From Chrysemys picta bellii (taxonomy: Eukaryota > Chordata > Testudines > Emydidae), in the NCBI RefSeq assembly GCF_011386835.1, contig NC_088800.1:57751439-57815438 (forward strand): a DNA stretch of 64,000 nt, given 5' to 3'. A model generated the notes under the pieces. That model had not been told where the DNA came from. It saw only the letters and a list, made by a program, of their open reading frames with translations, and did no database searches. Of the stretch, positions 60,701 through 64,000 are shown one piece after another. The position numbers and the translations under genes are program-made. The first letter of the stretch is position 1; every line of letters starts with the position of its first letter.

Positions 60701-63700
60701 TGCAAGAGTTAAAGACAGGGAGTGGGGATGAATACTGTATCCAACTGAAACTGCTGGGGGAATTTTTGATTGGTAGAGTGCAATGACCCCTCACTGGAAT
60801 AGGGCCAGAGCTATGCCTCTCTCAGTGTGCTATGGCAGAGTTTTGATGCTCACAAGTGTTCAGAACCTGGGTTTCCTGTTTCTTCCAAACAGCAATGAAC
60901 CAAAATCTGCTCTCAGTTACAACTCTGTAAAACCAGAGTCACTCCATTTGACTTTATAGGCACTACTCCAGATTTACAGTGGCATAAGCAAGGGTAGATT
61001 TGGGTCCAGCAGCCCAGTGGCCCATGTATCTATCTGCGTAGGTATCTCTAGCACATCCATCACTGCAGCTTCCAGGGGTCATGCTAGGGAACAGCCTGGA
61101 GCACCGGTTACTGAATCAGCAGTGCGGCTTCCCACTGCACCCTGCGATTTCCCATCCAAGTCATGAGCCTGCCCGACTCTGCTTAGTTTTTTCCCCACAG
61201 TGAAAATAACCCTGCAGCAGGCCTTCAGAAATGCCACCTGCAAGTTACTGGCCTTTTTACCTGGTGGCGCACACTTGTCACTGCACATGGAAGCCATCAC
61301 ACTTGGCCGCCACCGGCTCCTGCCTAGCGCTTTCGCTTCACACACACTACCAGCCCCGAGTGTCAGGTCCCCTGAGAACAGACAGTTCTACAGTCAGCAT
61401 CCGGCAGGTTAGGGCTTACACCAGTGCTCTTAGCACAGAACAGAGGACTCCCAAACTTTTCCACGGTGTGGGTCACATTTTAACCCCGTGCTTGTCCCCT
61501 CTCACCACCTGACCCCATCTCTCAACGCCTCTGTGGCAACTCCAGCAACTGCTTCAATGGAAACGTAACATTGGGAATGCAGTACACATACTGGTGCTGG
61601 GATGTAATGCAATATGACAGCTGGAAATGTTCTCTGTGGACACCAGCAGGTGCTCCACAGATGTTTTTTTAAATAAGGCTCAGGATTGCTGTGCCCATTT
61701 TACAGATGGGGAAACTCAGGCAGGTGCCCACAGCCACACAGCGACTCAGTGGAATGCTAGGCAGATCATCTATTCCCAGCTCCATGCCTGCTAGACCCTG
61801 CAGCATTGGACCCCTCCAGCATAGTGGGGAAGGAGCCCAGACCTCAGCAACTACTCACTAAATGTGCACCAAGAACCGCTTGATGGCACTGCTAACAGAA
61901 CTGGGATCAGAAATCAGCTCTTACAGCCTAGTCCTCAGCTCAGCCCCCGGAAGCACGGGACAAATTCCCCAGGACGAGCCACACAGCAGCAGTGCAGGGA
62001 GCTCCCGAGCCTGCTGAACACTCCTGCCTGGCTCCCTCCTCGCCTATGTGATGCTGGAAGCCCAGAGCCTTCCCCGCTCTGCTGTGCAGACAGCTCCCAC
62101 TCCCTCTGCCCCTCTCCCTGTGGATCCCCCATCCCCAGGCTGGGGAGACTGAGACCCTGCCTCTGTTCTGAGCACTTCTTCCCGGCTGGCTGGACTGGGA
62201 GGGGACGGAGCAGGTGACAGGCACCAGGGAGGGCTGGGTTCCACCGGCCAGGAGGGTGCCTGGCAGGGAGAAGGAGAGGCCCAGAGAGGGGAGGTGGGCA
62301 GGTGCTAGTGCCAGCTCTCCACCCACGCAGGACTCCCCGCCTGACACCCTGGGGATCTGCCCTCCTCTGCTCTCAGTTCTTGCAGCCCCAGAGCCCTGCT
62401 GCCCAGCTCGTTCGCCCTCGTCCATGGGATTTTCTGCATCAACCAGACACACATCACAGGGAGGAAGCTTTGCCCCTCTTGGCTGGATCTGGTCAGCCCT
62501 GGCTCTAGGACGCCCCCCCACCCGCCCACACACACACACACTCCCCCTTGCCTCCCATGCTCTGAGCCGGATCCTCCCATTTGGTACAGCCCCTGACTTC
62601 TTACTTTTACCCCCCGCTGCCATTCGGCCCCTTTGGGCCCCTCACCCCCAACTCCTTACCTGTATACCCCCCTGCTGCCTCCTGTCCCACCGTACCCCTC
62701 ACCCCATCACAGCCCAGCTCCCCACCTCACCCCCCGCTGCCACCTGCCCCATCGTACCCCTCACCCTCAGCTCCCCTCCATACTCCCCACTGCCACTCTG
62801 CCCCATCATACCCCTCACCCTCAGCTCCCCCCATACGCCCCACTGCCACCCTGCTCCATCATACCCCTCACCCCCAGCTCCCCACCTCACCCCCCACTGC
62901 CACCTGCCCCATTGTACCCCTCACCCTCAGCTCCCCCCCATACCCCCACTGCTACCTGCCCCATCATACCCCTCACCCCCAGCTCCCCACCTCACCCCCC
63001 ACTGCCACCTACCCCATCATACCCCTCACCCTCAGCTCCCCCCATACGCTCCACTGTCACCCTGCTCCATCGTACCCCTCACCCCATCCCAGCCCTGATC
63101 CCCCGTCTCCCACACACCTGCTGTGATCCTATTCTCTATTATACCCCATTAGACTCCAATTCCCCACTTTACTGTCTACTGCTATCCCGCCCCATCATTC
63201 CGTTCTTCTCCCATTAGTCCCCATACCCCACCTCTGTGCCCCTCCACCTGCTATTCTGCCATCACACTCCTCCTCCAATCAGAACCTCCTCCCCCCTCCC
63301 GACCTCTGTCCCCCCACCTGCTTTGCCCCCATCATACCCCTCCTCCCCCATCAGACCCTGCTCCCTCCTCCCCACCTGCTGCTTCCCCCCCCATCTCTTC
63401 CCAACCCTGATCCCCTCCTCTGCCCCTTGTTGCTATCCGCTCCCTCTCCCCCATGCAGTGGCTCTCTGGCATGCAGGAGAGCAGCTATGTTGCACCCCCT
63501 CACACTGGGCAGAGTCGCCTGGCTCACAGGAAGGGCAGACTCCCTCATGGCTGGCATCTTTGGGGCTGGAACGTCCCTCACAGCAAATGGAAAGTGTTCC
63601 ATCTAATCCTTCAGCCACCTGGGGTCCAGCCCACACTGCCCTTCCACCCGCAGTGCCCCACGGTAGAGCAGCCAAGTGCTTACCTCTTCAGTGGTGAGTG

Positions 63701-63731
63701 GCATGCAGATCCGATACTCCTTTATCAGCAT
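30500..63731 (-). CDS. PITPNC1-like phosphatidylinositol transfer protein (RdgB-beta class), complete
   Basis: Nine coding exons join in frame to 315 residues (human PITPNC1 about 332): 63684-63731, 51717-51865, 44564-44652, 42123-42130, 41228-41299, 39239-39334, 38570-38725, 37603-37666 and 30500-30765. The PITP fold spans about residues 1-245: [32 protein letters not shown] (T58 and K60 match the inositol-lipid contacts T59/K61 of PITP-alpha), [16 protein letters not shown] (N88 matches N90), [62 protein letters not shown] and [13 protein letters not shown]. The Ser/Pro-rich tail (about 250-315) has [14 protein letters not shown] and RKKSAPE, diagnostic of PITPNC1 rather than PITPNA/B or PITPNM. 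Family members move phosphatidylinositol and phosphatidic acid between membranes from the cytosol. The sequence differs from the very conserved PITPNC1 in many positions, so I read it as a paralog. The start has a good Kozak context (GCCACCATGC). Confidence 0.93.
31008..31255. mobile_element. hAT-like non-autonomous element
   Basis: The ends TAGAGGTCCCCAAACTG and AAAGTTTGGGGACCACTG are inverted repeats of the vertebrate hAT type (CAGTGGTCCCCAAAC). The flanking 8-mers match only partly, so the target duplication is not certain. It includes a 14-nt G run. Confidence 0.65.
31351..32001 (+). mobile_element. hAT-type element, 651 bp, with internal palindromic tandem repeat
   Basis: The termini CAGGGCCGGCTCTAG and CTAGAGCCGGCCCTG are perfect 15-bp inverted repeats, as in the copy at 17429. 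Flanking 8-mers AAAAAGGG and TAAAAGGG differ at one base. The interior (31495-31845) is a GC-rich array of hairpin units built from CCCTCCCTCCCAGG and CCTGGGAGGGAGGG. Confidence 0.85.
33715..34150 (+). repeat. CA-rich minisatellite with higher-order units
   Basis: CATCACTTGTGTCTCCATTCTGGATG-type units (variants CGCTTGAGTCTCCACTCTGTC at about 33860 and CACTTGAGTCTCCAGTCTGTC at about 34058) alternate with CA-repeat stretches of changing length. The repeated pair of variants about 200 bp apart suggests a higher-order period. Confidence 0.8.
37603..37666 (-). CDS. PITPNC1-like coding exon 8
   Basis: 64 nt between TGGTTGCAG and GTGAGT. It encodes [20 protein letters not shown] and Cys227, ending in phase 1. 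Confidence 0.95.
38570..38725 (-). CDS. PITPNC1-like coding exon 7
   Basis: 156 nt between CCACGGCAG and GTGAGT. It encodes residues 155-206, including [19 protein letters not shown] and [20 protein letters not shown]. The Trp-containing EVWGLQTR segment is almost invariant in this family. Confidence 0.96.
39239..39334 (-). CDS. PITPNC1-like coding exon 6
   Basis: 96 nt between CCACCACCAG and GTAATG. It encodes residues 123-154. Its first half ([15 protein letters not shown]) is the most diverged part of the lipid-binding domain; its second half ([12 protein letters not shown]) is conserved. Confidence 0.94.
39480..40822 (+). mobile_element. CR1/L3-type LINE with partial reverse transcriptase
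   Basis: An open frame of 244 codons (39605-40339) covers the middle of the reverse transcriptase: [17 protein letters not shown], then [10 protein letters not shown] and FVDDTKLL (FVDD at frame residues 129-132, the catalytic box), [15 protein letters not shown] and [12 protein letters not shown]. The 3' end CTAGATGGACCCAGCATGG, then CCGTTCTTATGTTC, is a typical CR1/L3 tail. It is 5' truncated and lies in intron 5 of the PITPNC1-like gene, antisense to it. Confidence 0.88.
41228..41299 (-). CDS. PITPNC1-like coding exon 5
   Basis: 72 nt between CTCTCTGCAG and GTAAGT, phase 0. It encodes residues 99-122: [18 protein letters not shown] and CGDNAN. Confidence 0.95.
42123..42130 (-). CDS. PITPNC1-like coding exon 4: 8-nt microexon
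   Basis: AGTACACG on the minus strand, flanked by GGTGCAG and GTAAGAA. Joined to the last G of exon 3 it gives GAG-TAC-ACG (Glu96-Tyr97-Thr98), the EYT expected between YPYTIT and CSFLPKFS in PITPNC1. It converts phase 1 to phase 0, which is exactly what exon 5 needs. No other site in the intron was seen to fit. Confidence 0.88.
42229..42728 (+). mobile_element. damaged hAT-type element of the CAGGGCCGG family
   Basis: The right end GGCTGGAGCCGGCCCTA, the adjacent CCACCCCAAGCACCAGCTTG and the left-side GGCTGCCCCAAGC with an A run match the related copies, but the left inverted repeat is missing. It carries poly(A) runs, (AAAAG)n at 42605-42640 and GC-rich interior. It ends about 100 nt upstream of the microexon acceptor in the sense of the PITPNC1-like gene. 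Confidence 0.65.
42880..42965 (-). mobile_element. MIR-like SINE fragment
   Basis: CAGAGCTGGGATTCGAACAT and AGACCACTGGGAAATGCTGC match the tRNA-like head in reverse orientation. Confidence 0.5.
43080..43290 (+). repeat. minisatellite, about four units of ~50 bp
   Basis: Units resembling CCCACCAGAGAGACCCTCCT plus CCTGGAGCAAAGGACC recur four times with substitutions. Confidence 0.7.
44564..44652 (-). CDS. PITPNC1-like coding exon 3
   Basis: 89 nt between CCCCTGCAG and GTAAGA. It encodes [19 protein letters not shown] and [10 protein letters not shown], and ends with the first base of a Glu codon (phase 1), which cannot join exon 5 directly. Confidence 0.95.
49880..50010 (+). mobile_element. 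MIR-like SINE
   Basis: CTAGTGCTCAGAGCTCGGAC, TGGGGTCTATTGCTAGCGCT and TTTGGGCACGTCACTTCCC follow the MIR head and core. Confidence 0.55.
51005..51072 (+). repeat. tRNA-like segment (SINE head or tRNA pseudogene)
   Basis: TGGCACATACG fits the A box (TRGYNNANNNG) and GGTTCAAATCC the B box of RNA polymerase III promoters, about 30 nt apart. The arms do not give a convincing cloverleaf. Confidence 0.35.
51297..51375 (-). repeat. 3' tail of MIR-like SINE
   Basis: GTAGCACGTAGGAGCCCACT and GGGTGCCGTACAAACAGAAC match the reverse complement of the tail seen at 58390-58490. Confidence 0.45.
51430..51570 (+). mobile_element. CR1 LINE 3' tail
   Basis: GGTCAGACCAGATGATCATA, then ATGGTCCCTTCTGACCTTAA and AGTCTATGAGTCTATG, is the same 3' terminus as the minus-strand CR1 at 3206. 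It ends about 150 bp from exon 2 of the PITPNC1-like gene, antisense to it. Confidence 0.8.
51717..51865 (-). CDS. PITPNC1-like coding exon 2
   Basis: 149 nt between CTTGTTGCAG and GTGAGA. It encodes residues 17-66 ([17 protein letters not shown] to [10 protein letters not shown]) with the inositol-contact Thr58/Lys60. Confidence 0.95.
52745..52905 (-). mobile_element. degraded LINE reverse-transcriptase fragment
   Basis: The minus strand reads [18 protein letters not shown] followed by [12 protein letters not shown]. This is a decayed form of the FNIFINDL...KFADDTKLGG segment of CR1-type reverse transcriptases; the catalytic Ala-Asp-Asp is Pro-Asp-Asp here. Confidence 0.65.
55045..55190 (+). 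mobile_element. MIR-like SINE
   Basis: GACTTGGGTTCTATTCCCAG, GACCGTGGGCAAGTCATTTC and GGTGCCTCAGTTTCCC match the head and core of MIR. Confidence 0.75.
55609..55818 (-). mobile_element. hAT-type element of the CAGGGCCGG family, 210 bp
   Basis: The ends CAGGGCCAGCTCCAG and CTGGAGCCGGCCCTG lie between 8-bp flanks GCCCGCAG and GCCCACAG, which differ at one base. The interior is the reverse complement of the copy at 17429-17619, with high similarity along its length. Confidence 0.88.
56525..56755 (-). mobile_element. MIR-like SINE, near full length
   Basis: It has the tail (GTAGCGCCTATAGACTCCAG, TGTGCTAGACACTGTAC), the core (GGGGAAACTGAGGCACAC, AAGGTCACACAGCAGG) and the tRNA-like head (CAAATCCCAGTCCAGGGCTC) in that reversed order. 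Confidence 0.75.
57467..57685. mobile_element. hAT-type non-autonomous element, 219 bp
   Basis: The termini CGGGGGTTCTCACAC and GTTTGAGAATCGTTG are inverted repeats of the type CAGYGGTTCTCAAAC. The flanking 8-mers TTTTAGGT and TTTTAGAT match at 7 of 8 positions. The interior includes GTTAAATATATTTAAAAGTG, known from this vertebrate family. Confidence 0.85.
58390..58490 (+). mobile_element. MIR-like SINE 3' tail
   Basis: TCCGTACAGCGCCTAGCACA followed by CCTATAGGCGCTACAGCAAT and AATAATA is the tail part of the turtle MIR-like SINE. Confidence 0.55.
59245..59400 (+). mobile_element. MIR-like SINE
   Basis: CAATGGTTACAGCATGGGCC, CTTCTGGGTTCAGTTCC, GAGCTCTGCCACTC and TGTGCCTCAGTTTCCCCATA match the whole head and core of MIR. 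Confidence 0.8.
61640..61805 (-). mobile_element. MIR-like SINE
   Basis: CCATTTTACAGATGGGGAAA, CCACACAGCGACTCAGTGGA and ATTCCCAGCTCCATGCCTGC follow a reversed MIR core and head. Confidence 0.65.
62640..63090 (+). repeat. C-rich minisatellite, about eight units of 51-61 bp
   Basis: TACCCCTCACCC followed by CAGCTCCCC recurs at about 62693, 62754, 62811, 62863, 62917, 62968, 63020 and 63074. The other strand is G-rich with many GGGG runs. It lies within intron 1 about 0.6 kb downstream of coding exon 1 of the PITPNC1-like gene. Open frames across it are artefacts of the repeat. Confidence 0.85.
63684..63731 (-). CDS. PITPNC1-like coding exon 1
   Basis: ATG at 63731, donor GTAAGC at 63683. It encodes [16 protein letters not shown], the first beta strand of the lipid-binding fold. 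The upstream sequence to 64000 is presumed 5'UTR or promoter; a candidate acceptor (CTCCCTGCAG) ends at 63887, so a further upstream exon may exist outside the window. Confidence 0.92.
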
Positions 63732-64000
63732 GGTGGCCCCCTCGCTCTGCTGGGCTCAAGGTGCATAGGCAGCCCCTCTGGAAGGAAGCTGAGAGTGGGG
63801 GGCAGACGGGAGCGCTGGATCAAGTGGAAATGTCGGTGTGGAGAAAGCAGAGTGGCACCCAAGCCTCCTTCGGAGAAGGACTCATTCTGCAGGGAGACAG
63901 AACCGCCCGCCGTGGGGAGAGGAGAGATCAGACCAGAGCAACAGCTGGGCTCCAGCCCGTATGCCCGGGGACTCGCCGATCCCTTCTTAGTCAGAGCAAA
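63732..64000 (-). other. 5'UTR or promoter side of PITPNC1-like gene
   Basis: Sequence upstream of the start codon. The GCCACCATGC context is strong. A candidate acceptor ending at 63887 suggests that the 5'UTR may be split, with the true promoter outside the window. No TATA box or CpG island was recognised. Confidence 0.4.

Larger units (their letters stand above)
51866..63683 (-). other. PITPNC1-like intron 1 (11.8 kb), no other gene
   Basis: It contains a degraded reverse-transcriptase fragment (52745-52905), MIR-like SINEs (55045-55190, 56525-56755, 58390-58490, 59245-59400, 61640-61805), hAT elements (55609-55818, 57467-57685), Chompy-like pieces (53190-53260, 58840-58920, 60898-61005) and a C-rich minisatellite (62640-63090). 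No second gene was recognised. Confidence 0.55.

Noticed and set aside
62214..63098. 294-codon plus-strand open frame
   Set aside because: It is created by the C-rich minisatellite; the product is a repeat of Pro-Ser-Tyr-Pro-type units, antisense in an intron.

Overview
This is vertebrate nuclear DNA, not microbial. It has spliced genes with GT-AG introns, kilobases of intron, many CR1-type LINEs, MIR-like tRNA-derived SINEs, hAT transposons and short palindromic Chompy-like elements. That repeat mixture points to a non-avian sauropsid, most likely a turtle. The species is an inference; the gene identities rest on exon-by-exon reading of the translated sequence.

Three protein-coding genes are present. 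(1) The 5' end of CFAP70 (cilia and flagella associated protein 70) lies on the minus strand, with its promoter near 6.95-7.25 kb and coding exons at 5531-5656, 2127-2313, 1627-1725 and 1331-1410; the rest runs off the left edge. (2) A complete MSS51 (ZMYND17, a MYND zinc-finger protein) lies on the plus strand in six coding exons from 13081 to 24545, giving 450 residues, with a poly(A) signal at 24841. (3) A complete cytoplasmic RdgB-beta-type phosphatidylinositol transfer protein lies on the minus strand in nine coding exons from 63731 down to 30500, giving 315 residues. It is a diverged relative of PITPNC1. Its fourth coding exon is an 8-nt microexon (42123-42130) needed to keep the frame. 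MSS51 and this gene are convergent (tail to tail); CFAP70 and MSS51 are divergent.

The remaining sequence is intronic, UTR or intergenic and rich in repeats. These include a G-rich minisatellite in CFAP70 intron 1 split by a retroelement tail with a hammerhead-like fold, and CR1 fragments at 3206-4270 (minus) and 39480-40822 (plus). A hAT family with CAGGGCCGG termini has copies at 17429-17619, 31351-32001, 55609-55818 and a damaged one near 42229-42727. Other items are two further hAT-like elements, a MITE nested in a MIR-like SINE, and several minisatellites (33.7-34.15, 43.08-43.29, 62.64-63.09 kb).

The three genes do not form a pathway: CFAP70 is axonemal, MSS51 is a mitochondrial/metabolic factor of skeletal muscle, and the PITP is a lipid carrier. 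The CFAP70-MSS51 pairing matches a conserved vertebrate neighbourhood (human 10q22), but relative orientation differs from human as I recall it, and ANXA7 is not found between them. The most interesting items are the PITPNC1-like paralog, its 8-nt microexon with a transposon close to its acceptor, and the RFX X-box in the CFAP70 promoter.
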